Assembly: GCF_902167145.1 (NCBI RefSeq)
Contig: NC_050096.1
Coordinates: 78,860,683-78,924,682 of the forward strand
DNA: 64,000 bases
Direction of reading: 5' to 3'
DNA from: Zea mays
Taxonomy: Eukaryota > Streptophyta > Magnoliopsida > Poales > Poaceae
Positions 41,580 through 53,110 of the stretch are shown in pieces. Within the stretch, counting starts at the first letter, position 1; each line of letters starts with the position of its first letter. A program made the translations under genes and the position numbers. The notes beneath the pieces were generated by a model that ran no database searches, was not told where the DNA came from, and saw only the letters and a list, made by a program, of their open reading frames with translations.

Positions 41580-42570
41580 TATCGCCTAATCTCTACTACT
41601 AATTATGTTTGTATTGTAGGCGTCCACACTCCAGATGGTGCACGGTTCTGCCCCGCGACACCACCCGCGCCCGTCTCTCCGAAGCCGCCCGCGTCTCCAC
41701 CCGAGACCCCGACCCACCCCACCTCCCCCGCCGCCGATGCTCGTGCTCCCCCGCGACAGCCGCCATGCGCCCTATCTCCGCCGTGCCTACGCCTCCTCCC
41801 CCCGCCCGCCCGAGACCCGCCAAGTTTCCCTTCCTTGCACGGCGAGATCCACCATCGGCGCCCCCTTCCCTGGCGAGCCACAGCCGTCCACATTCCTGGC
41901 CACCGGCGACCTCCCTTCTCTAGCCCTTGGCGGCGAGCCAACACCTCCTCCCCATGGCTGCCCCCCAGACCCCAGTCCCGTCCACGCGTCCGCTCCTCCG
42001 TCAGCGACGCACCTATTCTCCCCGACGTCGCCCATGGCGTGGACGGCGACCTCTCTCACCCTGTAACTCTGCACGTGTAAGGGCCGTGTTGCCCGCCTCC
42101 TTTCCCCGCGCCGGCGCAGCCCCCTGTCGCTGCGACCCCTTCCCCAAACAGCACGGCACCACGTGCTCCCCCTGTCGCGCCCGCACTCTCCTTCCCCAAA
42201 CAGCACGGCCCCACATCGCTGGTTGCCTCGCCTCGCCGGGGACCCAGCACGATGGTCAGGGAGCTGGTGGGTGGGGGAGACAGGGAGGAGCGGAGGAGGA
42301 GGTCAAGCTCAACATGGACATTGTGTTCGTGACGCTGCCTTCCCCACCGACACCGACGACTCACTCCACAACCCAAATCTGGGGCCCTTCATCCTCAAGC
42401 CATGGTATTGGGCGAGGGTGGCGCCGCCTCGCGTGCTTGAGTTCGCCGAGCGCGCCGCCAGGGTGCTCGAGCGAAGAGGTGAGGGCACCGAGCTCGAGCT
42501 CGCCATGAATCTCCACATCGCTGCTGGCATCCACTGCGGACTCAGCCACCGAGCCCTGACATTGTAGCGA
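41580..42570 (+). other. GC-rich gene-like fragment, possibly captured
   Basis: Composition jumps from AT-rich to strongly GC-rich at about 41620, right after a ttgtattgtag acceptor-like site, and drops again near 42600. Near 42340-42567 one plus frame reads like real protein: LHNPNLGPFILKPWYWARVA, then a Leu/Glu/Arg-rich helix (LEFAERAARVLERRG) and a stop. Upstream the frame is Pro/Arg-rich and shifts. I do not recognise the family. It may be a broken host gene or a fragment captured by a transposon, since an Ac/Ds-like end follows at 42624. Confidence 0.35.
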
Positions 42571-42623
42571 CATTGTAGCGACATTGTAGCCAGTTTCCTG
42601 CAATCAGAACGAATGTCAGTTGG

Positions 42624-43060
42624 TAGGGATGAAAACGGTCGGAAACGGTCGGTAAACACTAAAACCATTACCGTTTTCATATTTTTTTATCGGAAACAAA
42701 ATCGAAAACGGTAACTCCGGAAACGGAAACGATATCGGTATTTCGGAAACATCGGAAACGAAAGTTCGGTGCGGAAAATACACCGGTAACGGTCGAAATC
42801 TAAAATACGATCGGTAAACATATCAAACTTCACAATAAAACAAAATTGACAAAACATCACAAATAACACAAGTTCACAATTCATAATATAACAAGTTCAC
42901 AAGGATCACAAATTTATAATATAAAAAGTTTACAAAGATCACAAGTTCACAATATAACAAGTTCACAGTATAACAAGTTCATAAAGATCACAAGTTAACA
43001 TACTCAAAGTTCACAATTCACAATATCCACTCGATTTAGTTGATGTGGCATGCTTACTCA
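42624..43060 (+). mobile_element. Ac/Ds-like hAT end (one terminus)
   Basis: TAGGGATGAAAACGGTCGG is followed by many aaacgg/accg subterminal motifs and then acaagttcacaa-type repeats, the pattern of Ac/Ds-like hAT termini. I could not find the opposite end (ccgttttcatccct) in the window, so it is truncated or its other end is lost. 43061-43424 shows nothing supportable. Confidence 0.5.
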
Positions 43061-43424
43061 TGAAATATTTTTTCCCTTACATAAAGGGTTTTTTCACAGC
43101 CTCACAGGAAAACCCTAAAATCTAGGACATGGTGACTGGGTTATGACGCGCATTATCCTCCATATATCCTGTTATTGCGTGTCTAAGTTACAAGTCAAAG
43201 CTTCTAGACGGTATTTTATCAACCATGACGCAAAGATGATTGAATTTCTTGGTGGCAGTTGCTCACATGATATATATGTTCGTCCAACCACGTGATATTA
43301 CTTCGACCAAGTTGACTTCGGTTAGGTCTAGGAAAAAACAGCTCCATTTCTATAAAAAGAAAAATGACAATAAGCGTAAGCACTCATAAACACGCATGTA
43401 CACTGATCAACTCTTTAAACACAC

Positions 43425-44545
43425 TGTTACACCCGGATTTAAGAGGCAAACCCGGATACGTCTCAAATATGTGCTAGGATAATATTTCAAACATATGATG
43501 ACTCATGGTACAGAAACAAATTTCACATTTTTACCAGTTCTATACAAAATAGCTAAATAATTACATCATATGAAGACAACGATCTAGCAGCCATAGTTGA
43601 CTGGGAGACGACGATCTAGATCTCTCACAAACTCATCACGGTATCCTTCATGCTTCTTATCTTGTGATACTTGCCCTTGACCTCGGGGAATGTGAGTACA
43701 ACAAGGGTGAGCTCACATATATACGTTCATCGCTCAACAAGTTGTGGGGAATAATATGAGCTCACTTATGGTGAGAGCTCATGTGAAGTGTAAGACTTAC
43801 CAAATAAGATGATTAAAGCTGAATATTGCTTTTAAAGTTGGTCAAAGTTTTATTAGCACTTACTAAGTATAAGTAGATACCATCCCAAATAAATAAGAGA
43901 TCAAAATTAATATTAAACCCACAATGTGATGCAAATGACCAATTAAGTTTAATTCCATAAGTTACTCATGTGAGGGTCCGAGCTACTCATGACCGTGAGC
44001 ATGCTGATATACCAGTTTTACACTATGCAGAGGTTGCACATCTTACCCACAAGACGTGTTCCGTTTGTCGCCTCGGGTTGATCGCACCCTACTGTCAAGG
44101 TGAGTAGGCGAGGGTACACTGCGAGGCCTTTACAAAGTTCCACTAGAGGAGAGAATCCGCTACGGTTTTCGTGCCGAAAGCGATATAGAAATCCCTCGTC
44201 CGAAAAGCTAAAAAGACATTCCGACCCGAGGACCTCCCTACACCGGCATCCTCCACCCCGATTGCCCCTTTAGGGATAGGATTAACTCACACTAGCTTGG
44301 CTAATTAATCAGCCAAAGGCGTCCTATTCCACCCTTGTGGTAATGAATGAAAAGATTACTCTGAATGAAAAGAGTACTCGGATTCATAAGAATTCGTCCC
44401 AGTTCATAGAAGCATTACTTTTACCATATAAGTTCATTCAGGCAACATACAAAAGCATTCATGTTTAGCTAGCACTCTTGGTGCCCTCTATCGACAACAC
44501 AGACACAAAAGACTGATCAAGAGTCACTGAATAAACAACATCAGT
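43425..44545. repeat. LTR fragment beginning TGTTACACCCGG
   Basis: From 43425 to about 44340 the sequence matches 62377-63350 closely (for example catatgatgactcatggtacagaaac and gctcaacaagttgtggggaataat, each present in both). It is therefore a second copy of one LTR family with the common tgtnacacccgg end. The far end is blurred near the 3' end of the Mutator-like gene. Orientation of the parent element is not settled. Confidence 0.6.
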
Positions 44546-44587
44546 GCAACATGCAAAAGCTATTACAGTCAGAAGCATTCATCGACT

Positions 44588-46999
44588 TCAATTCTTCTTC
44601 TTCTTGGCCCTTGTTTCTCCCTTTTTTGCTAGTGGTTTTGCACTCATCTTTCTTGTTGTGTTCCTTCCTTCTTTAGTTGTTGTTGCCAGGACTGTAGGCC
44701 GGCATAGGATTGTTTGCCGTGATGAACTCACATTCAAGCACAACATATTTAGGTTCCTATGAAAGTTGTTGAGAAGAACCAACCTGCTAAAAAGAGCGAT
44801 TAGTTTAGTTCTTAAGGTGACCATGGGTGGAAAGTGCATTGGGTAGTAGCTGACCTATTCCATCATGTGAAGTAGCATTGTTGAGCTCATTTCTATCATC
44901 ACATTGTAGTAATGGGGTGGATCACCATCTTGTGTCATCTGGTCCACTAGTGCCCCCTTGACTGTTATCTTGACAGATAACTTGATTGTCAACTAGCACA
45001 TCAGGTTGTACCTCAGGTTGGGTAGGTTGCACCTCAATGCCTTCTAACTTGACACCTAGCCTTTGGCATTATGGTCCTCCCCTTTACAATAGCTACATGT
45101 CATTTTTACACAATGCCTTCACAAAGTTGGGCCATACTTTCCAATTATTTCATGAGGTTGCTTCCTTCTTCATCTCTTAGGCCTTCCAGGCCTTCTAACA
45201 TATATAGGAGGTGAGACTGTAGGGGCATCAACTTTCTCCCAGCTGGTCATATCTTTGCATGGCATGATGTTTCTACTATAAGCTCTATTGAATGAGTCAA
45301 TTGTGTAGCATTGATTCACACATGCCTCTGGTGGTATCCTCTCATGCCTTAAGCAACTAATTGCATGCTGGCATGGAATTCCACTTAAATTGCACTTTCT
45401 ACAATCACAGGTCTTAGCTGCGAGGTCTACTATATGATGGTATCTCTATCCATGACTTGGAAAACTTCACTTCAAGAAGGTAACACATAGCACACATTCG
45501 CTAGATCTACAAATTTAGATACTTTCTTCCTAATCTTTGAACAAATTGTGCCTACAAAGTCTTTAAGTTCATTCTATTTGTTGTAGAATCTAGTCATGAG
45601 TTTTTGTTTTATTCTCTCCAACATGCTCAAGATAGGTAATTCTCTAATATCAATAATATATTTTTTGAAAACCTCACAACTGTTATTCAAAAGGACATTA
45701 GACATGGGAAACTCTACAAAGTAGGCTCTTACCCTATTGTTAGGTGTCAATTTTCAAGCCAAGCATGAGCAGCAGGGTTGAGTTCCTTCATCTTATCCGT
45801 TTCTTGTTTCCACATCAATTCAGTGCTAGCCCTGGCACAAGTCCATACTAGTTCTTAAGTAACTACCCTTGAATCATGCATCCTTAAAGTTTGACCACAA
45901 ATATCTAACATAGAATTTGTGCTCAGATTTTGGGAATACCTCCTCAGTTGCAGGAATCAGCCTCTATTAACAATAAATAAAAAAATATTTACAACCTTCT
46001 AATAAATGTGACATGCATGAAATTTAAACAGTTCAAGGAAAATTACCTTCTGCTTGGCAGTCATGACAGTTAGGAGTGGAAACGAGCCGAGCCGAGCTAG
46101 GCTCGACTCGGCTCGGCTCGCTGCGGCTCGCCCATCTGGCGAGCTCGAAAAAGCAGCTCGGCTCGCTCCTGGCTCGTGAGCCGGCTCGCCGAGCCAACGA
46201 GCCTAGACATAAACGTAAATTTGCTCTCTAAATTATAATATAAAATCTTAAAAATATTTTAAATAACATATTTTAAATTAGTAAAATAGATATATCACTA
46301 ATATAATATAGAAAATAGATTATTTTTGTATAGTAATCTCAAATAACATAAATTATTGTCTATTTGGTACTAATATTATATGCTAATTAAGATTTTATGT
46401 AACAAATTGTTGTTGGGTCGAGCCACGAGCCAGCTCACGAGCTGCACCGAGCCGAGCCGAGCTGGCTCGCTCTTTTCACGAGCCACAAAAACAGGCTCGC
46501 TCGGGCTCGTTCTAAGCATCGAGTCGGTCCGAGCCGAGCCGAGCTGTTGCGAGCCCGAGCCAGCTCGTCGAGCTCGAGCTTTTTTTCCAGCCCTAATGAC
46601 AATCCAAGGATATGAGTTTTCAATACCTAAATCTTGTTTTAGTGTTTCAAGAAACCGCTGCCAAGTTGACTTTGATTTAACCTCAACTACTCCCAAAGCA
46701 ATTGGATAAATGCAGCCATTTGGATCTAGCCCAACAACAGTGAGTATCTGTCCACCAAATTTTGTCTTAATATGGCATCCATCCAAGAATTTAATGAGCC
46801 AACATCCTCTAAGGAAACCCATTTTGTAAGCATCAATGGACATATAACAGTTTGAAAAATGATTATCCACTAAATACAGAAAGAAACTGCTTCCTGGGTT
46901 ACTCCTTCTCAATTCAAATCCAGAATCCCAAAGCTTACTATATTATTCACTCTCATTACCATATATCTTCTTCATTGCTAGCCTTCTAGCCCTCGCTAA
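44588..46999 (-). pseudogene. Mutator-like (MULE) transposase, C-terminal two thirds, broken
   Basis: Read on the minus strand from 46999: a segment ending RRLAMKKIYGNESE, then ELRRSNPGSSFFLY and DAYKMGFLRGCWLIKFLDGCHIKT. LTVVGLDPNGCIYPIALGVV follows. This is the MULE transposase domain with its conserved D in FLDG. After an intron (donor at about 46047) come LIPATEEVFPKSEHKFYVRY and a SWIM zinc finger (CDCRKCNLSGIPCQHAISC, about 45400). A CSYCKGEDHNAKG knuckle and a Lys-rich tail ending 44588 follow. Numerous stops and shifts make it dead. A hAT MITE sits in the exon at 46071-46595. The N-terminal part is at 61986-62376, across a 15-kb insertion. Confidence 0.85.
46071..46595. mobile_element. 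hAT-type MITE (525 bp) inserted in the MULE transposase exon
   Basis: Its ends are TAGGAGTGGAAACGAGCC and, as reverse complement, TAGGGCTGGAAAAAAAGC. The flanks atgacagt (46063-46070) and atgacaat (46596-46603) form an 8-bp target duplication with one mismatch. The ends are rich in ggctcg/cgagcc repeats. There is no gene inside; the minus-strand ORF that runs through it is chimeric. Confidence 0.8.
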
Positions 47000-49900
47000 T
47001 GAAGCGTCCCCATCCTTTAGGACCCAAATGTGATACAATTACTAGTTCTAGGAGCCTAGTAATCACATTTATTTCATCGGATGGAATAGTAAACATTACA
47101 ATACCAAAGGGAAGCTCAGAGGAGCTAAGGAAAAGAGAAGTGAGAACCAGTCCCTAGCCACATGTAGTCTGGGTGCAGATCGATGCAGCCCCTTCTAGTA
47201 GAATAAAGCGGTAATGAAGTCTTTAGCCACTGAAAAACATGTAAAGAGATGTGTGAATACTTTCATATTCCGCAAGCCCATTCTAGCTCGTAAACAGAGA
47301 AAGACCTGTATTGTACATGCTTGATATGGTGGAGTTGCAAGTCACTGTTTATTTTTCTTAGAAAAGGCAATATTTTGGCATTCCCCAGAATGGAAGAGAG
47401 AAGAGCATAACTTTGACTCAATCACCACTGAGCTTCCAGCTCCCGTGGCATAATTTTTCTTTCCAAAACACACACACGTTTTCCTCTCCCCCTTTTTTTG
47501 AAAACAAGATGCTAATTGTCATACCACACCAAATTCGTCCATATCAGTGGACACGGACTATTCGAATAGATTTTTACACCTTACCCACTAGTCTGGCTCT
47601 ACGATCTCATGGCTAATGAGACCCGAATCTGAAACTCTCTCCTTCTTTGCATGACATTACCTTAACGGTTATACCGAAAGGAACAAGGCCACCTCCTTGC
47701 CCAAACCAGGACATAATCATTCTCCCTCCTTGTCCTTCCGGTGCTCCCCAGCCACCGATAACCCTGGGGTGCAAACTGTGCAAGTTTAGATCAAGTGACT
47801 ATCCTTACAGTGTCCAATGGTTGTACTTGATATGAGTATATGTAGTAAAAGATGACAAATCGGTCCTTATACAAGATGGGACAATCCTTCATGCTCACAC
47901 CTAACCCAGCTGAACCAACTCCTTTGGGGCCCTCCCAAACCAGGGAGTCCTGATCATCCGACTCAAAGGTGACAAGGGTGATGACCCTTCATCATACCCA
48001 TTTTGAAAAACATTTTCTTTTGAAAACACAACCCATATACCACATTTCTCTTGAAACAAAAATGTGTGTTTAATGTAGGATTAACCTCATCTCACGTATG
48101 CATAAAAATCATCCCCATGATCCTAGCTTAGGTAGAGGTAGAAAGCGTAGGTAATTTATGCATCAAGGGTAGAATGAACTTGCCATCATCGAAGCTCTCG
48201 TGACATGAAGGTTCTATTTCTGTGAGGTCAGGCTCCTGCCCTTCTTCTGTAGCTAGGTTTTCCTGGACGCCGATCACTGCTTCCTCTAGCAAAAACATCC
48301 AATAAACAATACATCAACCAATGTCTTGGTAGGAAAAGGTGTGTCATAATATTGTGATTATTATTTTATGTGCCCTATAATGTGCATGCACTATTATTTG
48401 TGTATTTTGCCAAAATACATATATATATATACATGTGTATAAAGAGAAAATAGGAATTAGAAAACAAAAAGGGTTTCTTGGCTTGGTGGGCCTAGTGGGT
48501 GCAATCTGGCCCAGCCAGACACGACGTGCGGGCAGGCGAGCGCGAGTGTGCGGCCCAGCCGGCCCACGGGGAGGGGACAGTACGGGCAACGGCGTGACGG
48601 GCCTAGGCCCACGCGTCAGAGGGAAGGGGGTGGGATTGACGTCTGGTGACTAGGGACGGGGGTGAACTAGTTGGGGGATGAACCGGCCACGGGCGAGGCT
48701 CACGACGATTCTTCATCGTGGCTCCGGTTCCTAGGCATCGGTGGAGTGTGCTAGTTCGGGGAGGAGTGTGCGATCATGGGGGTAGGACCAATTTGGTCGG
48801 TGGCGAACTTGGAATGGTTAACCACGGCAGGGCGGAGAGTCACCTTGGCGGTGATGCCACCGGCGAGGTGGCAGGGTGATCGAGTTTGGGAGAGGTGCAT
48901 TTTTCTCGCAAGGATGCAGTGAAGCTTGTGCGATAATTTGATTTCTCTCTAGATGGCTGGAGGGGAGGATGGGGACCTCACCGAAGCTGAGGAGGGCAAC
49001 GACGGCTGCTCTAATTGGGGTCAGGGGAGGAGAGGAAGAGGGGCGGTGTGTGGTGTGGGGTGAAGAGGGGCTCTTGGAGGTCCTTTTATAGGCGGCCATG
49101 GAGGGGTACGACAGTTAGCTAGATGTTGTCGAGCGGTGTACAGCAGTGGCGCGTAGGGGTGGCGATGGGATGCCTCAGTGGAGGTGGCATGCATGTACTC
49201 ATGCATAGTGAGTGGAGGACTGTCACACCCAGTTTTAGAAGGTAAACCGAATGCGAACCATGTACGTGCCAGGATCAAAAATTCACATACACAGCGATTA
49301 CATAAATGACTCATCATAGCACAATGCTTTGAATAACAATAAAGAGTAAGTAATAATACTACAGACTAGAGTCATTTACATAATATGAATCAAAGTGCAC
49401 ATAATAGAAACGTAGCCAACGTAAATAAACCCACCATAGGGAGTTGATTGGGGGAGGTCGCTAGCCTAATTATCGAACTCGTCGAAATCCTGGAACTCCT
49501 AGATATCCGCCTCGACACTTTTTTCTTCTTCTTTACCTGAGCATAGATTGCACCAATGGCAACCTGGTGTTTTGTGAAAGCAAAGGTGAGTACACATCAA
49601 CGTACTCAGCAAATGCCTCGTTTGGCTGAGGTGGACTAGCTTTATCTGGGGTTAGGATCAAAGCAGTTGCTTTTAGTTTGTCAAGTATTTATTATTAGTA
49701 GAAGTCAAGTTTTAGCGATAACCAACCTGTGAATCATTTCCTCATCGAGAAACATCATTATCATCATCAAACCAAAAACCATTAATAGAATCATTGCATC
49801 TCGAACCATCTGTATCTCTAATCAAAGAGGATCCCAAGGCCGCTCTTAACTGTGAGCAAAGCTGATGTATCCATTTCTAATCCTCTGCAGTGGTTGCACA

Positions 49901-50142
49901 CTTTACCCACGAGCCGTGATTCCCTTTCTGCCCGGAGAGCGCTACTCTCCATTGACCACTACCTAGGTGGCCTAGTAGGGTATCACTACGTAGCCTTTAC
50001 AAAAATTCCCTAGAGGTCATAGCCGACCGTTAGATTTCTCCAGTTTGATAAACATAGTACCTCTCCCCACAGGAAGGGTGACTAACAAAACCAAATCAAA
50101 AGAAGCTCGGCAACCAACCCCATTGACGGCACAACGGTAAAG

Positions 50143-51402
50143 TGAAAGGGAAATGTGCCCTTGGGCCATTTCTAAGTATTTTGGTGATTAAGTGTCCAAC
50201 ACAAGTGCTTAAGTGATAAACTATGTCAAAAGATGGGTAAGGTGCAAATCAATACAAAGGTATGATTCTAGACTTAGTACATTGTCTTTTGTGTACTAAC
50301 ATGTTTGTCTAAGTGTTAGAATCAGAGAAAATGCAATTGAAAAAGAGTGACTCGAAGCAGCCAAGAGTCTGCTCAGTCTGGGTGCACCGGACTGTCCGGT
50401 GGTGCACCGGACAGTGTCCAGTGCGCCAGGCTGGCATCCGTCAACTAGCTGCTCTCGGGACTTCGTCGGCGGCGTACGGCTAAAATTCACCAGACTGTCC
50501 GGTGGTGCACCGGACTGTCCGGTGAGCCAACAGTCGGCCAGGCCAACGGTAGGCCGCGGAATCCGCGCGCGACGCGTGGCAAGTGTCAACGGTCGGATGG
50601 GGCACCGAACTGTCCGGTGTGGACCGGACAGTGTCCGGTGCGCCAACGGCTCCAAGGCTGCAATGGTCGGCTTCGCCAAATAAGGAAAGAGATCCGCACT
50701 GGACAGTGTCCGGTGGTGCACCGGACTGTCCGGTGCGCCAGGCGACAGAAGGCAAGAATTGCCTTCCTGGAATGCACTCAACGGCTCCTAGCTGCCTTGG
50801 GGCTATAAAAGGGACCCCTAGGCGCATGGAGGAGTACACCAAGCATTCTCAAAGCATTCCTAAGCACCAAGACCTCGATTCCGCGCATTTGATTCTTTGT
50901 GATAGCAATTAGAGCTCTATTTGAGTTGTGAACTCGTCGAGTTGTGTTGTGAGCTCTTGTTGCGACTTGTGTGCGTGTTGTCGCTCTGATTTTGTGTCTT
51001 GTGTGCGTTGCTCATCCCTCCCTTACTCCGTGCTTCTTTGTGAACATCAAAGTGTAAGGGCGAGAGGCTCCAAGTTGTGGAGATTCCTCGCAAGCGGGAT
51101 ACAGTAAAGTGAGAGCAAAACACCATGGTATTCAAGTGGGTCTTTGGACCGCTTGAAAGGGGTTGATTGCAACCCTCGTCCGTTGGGACGCCACAACGTG
51201 GAGTAGGCAAGCGTTGGACTTGGCCGAACCACGGGATAAACCACTGTGCCATCTCTGTGTTGATCTTTTTGTGGTTATCGTGTTGTGCAAGTTCTCCTCT
51301 CTAGCCACTTGGCTTATTTGTGCTAACTCCTAATCAAGTTTTGTGGCTTAAGTTTCTAGTGTTTACAGGATCACCTATTCACCCCCCCTCTAGGTGCTCT
51401 CA
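50143..51402 (+). repeat. 5' LTR of the Sirevirus (1260 bp)
   Basis: It begins TGAAAGGGAAATGTGCCC and ends ctctaggtgctctca. A TATA box (tataaaagg) lies at 50804-50812. Several copies of the palindrome caccggactgtccggtg lie upstream of it at 50380-50740. Confidence 0.93.
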
Positions 51403-51404
51403 AT

Positions 51405-51416
51405 TGGTATCAGAGC
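51405..51416 (+). promoter_or_regulatory. Primer binding site (initiator tRNA-Met)
   Basis: TGGTATCAGAGC starts two bases after the 5' LTR. This 12-mer is the standard plant copia primer site complementary to initiator methionine tRNA. Confidence 0.9.
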
Positions 51417-51452
51417 CGTTCTCTTCAAGAAAGGGACTAATCGCTCGAAGAG

Positions 51453-53093
51453 ATGGATCCTAAGGGCAAGGGGATTGTGATCAATGATAAGGAGAAGGAG
51501 TCCTTCGTCAATGAGCCGAAAGATGACAAGCCTACCGACTCGAGCTCGGGCCACAAACGAAAAGATGGAAAGAAGAAGAAGACGAGGCGCATCAAGGAGA
51601 TCGTCTACTACAACGACAGCGGCGAGTCCTCTTCTTCCCAAAAGGACGACGACAATGACTACGAGAAAAAGACGGTTAACTCAAACTTCTCTTTCGATTA
51701 TTCTCGTATTCCGCATAGCTCAAATGCACATTTGCTTTCCATTCCTCTTGGCAAACCTCCTCACTTTGATGGAGAGGACTACGGATTTTGGAGTCACAAA
51801 ATGAGTAGTCACTTGTTCTCTCTCCATCCTAGTATATGGGAGATAGTAGAGAGTGGAATGAAATTTGATAGCTCGGATAGTCCTTTGTTTATCAATGAAC
51901 AGATTCATAAAAATGCACAAGCTACTAATGTGTTGTTAGCCTCATTGTGCAGGGACGAGTACCATAAGGTGAGCGGCTTGGACAATGCCAAGCAGATCTG
52001 GGACACCCTTAAGGTCTCACATGAGGGGAACGACGTCACCATGCTCACCAAGATGGAGTTGGTGGAAGGCGAACTCGGGAGATTCGCGGTGATAAGAGGG
52101 GAGGAGCCAACCCAAACGTACAACAGGCTCAAGACCCTCGTCAACAAGATAAGGAGCTATGGAAGCACGCGATGGACGGACCACGACGTCGTCCGCCTAA
52201 TGCTAAGGTCCTTTACTGTACTTGATCCACATCTGGTAAACAATATTCGTGAAAATCCTAGGTACACCAAGATGTCGCCCGAAGAAATTCTTGGGAAATT
52301 TGTAAGTGGGCGGATGATGATCAAGGAGGCGAGATACGTGGATGATGCATTGAATGGCCCAATCCACGAGCCTCAAACCGTTGCTCTCAAAGCGACAAGG
52401 AGCAAGGAGGCACTACCTAGTAAGGTGGAGCAAGTTGAGGCGGCCGGGCTTAATGAGGAAGAAATGGCCCTTATCATCAAGCGGTTCAAGACGGCACTAA
52501 AGGGTCGCAAGGAGCACCCCAACAAGAACAAGACGAAGGGGAAGCGCTCCTGCTTCAAATGTGGTAAGATTGGTCATTTTATCGCTAATTGTCCCGATAA
52601 TGATAGTGACCAGGAAAAGAAGAGTGGAAAGTGGGAAAAGAAGAAGAACTACAAGAAGGCGAAGGGCGAGGCACATCTTGGAAAGGAGTGGGATTCGGAT
52701 TGCTCCTCGTCCGACTCCGACAACGAAGGACTCGCCGCCATCGCCTTCAACAAGTCATCCCTCTTCCCCAACGAGCATCACACATGCCTCATGGCAAAGG
52801 AGAAGAAGGTATGTACTCGAAACAATACTACTTATGCTTCTTCAAGCGAGGATGAGTCTAGTGATGATGATGAAATAGACTATTCATGCTTATTCAAGGG
52901 CTTAGATAGAACTAAGATTGAAAAGATTAATGAATTGATTGATGCTTTGAATGATAAGAATAGATTACTAGAAAAACAAGAGGACCTTTTATATGAAGAG
53001 CATGTTAAATTTGTTAATGCACAAAATTCTTTTGCTCTAGAAGTTAAAAGGAATGAAATGCTTTTGTTAATGCACAAAATTCTTTTGCTCTAG
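51453..53093 (+). pseudogene. gag: Sirevirus gag, frameshifted by a 53-bp duplication
   Basis: The frame starts MDPKGKGIVINDKEKESFVN. A Lys/Ser-rich N-terminus is followed by the copia gag core (about residues 100-290). Examples are PHFDGEDYGFWSHKMSSHLF and KQIWDTLKVSHEGNDVTMLT. A CCHC knuckle (CFKCGKIGHFIANC) starts at residue 367. Acidic/Ser-rich segments and a coiled coil follow. A head-to-tail duplication of 53 bp (53011-53063 repeated at 53064-53116) shifts the frame and gives an early stop at 53091. The gag C-terminus continues from 53111 in another frame to TAA at 53891-53893. The large gag with a C-terminal coiled coil is typical for Sireviruses. Confidence 0.88.
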
Positions 53094-53110
53094 AAGTTAA
53101 AAGGAATGAA

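Noticed and set aside
41541..42080. Pro/Arg-rich frames of 140-190 residues
   Set aside because: Several overlapping frames on both strands are equally long and low in complexity, so none can be chosen as a gene; only the later segment near 42340-42567 reads like protein.
46376..46912. 178-residue minus-strand protein as one product
   Set aside because: Its last part is read through the hAT MITE; only the first part is MULE transposase.
51405..51416. A tRNA-Met gene at tggtatcagagc
   Set aside because: Only 12 bases match, placed just after the LTR; it is the retroelement primer site, not a tRNA gene.
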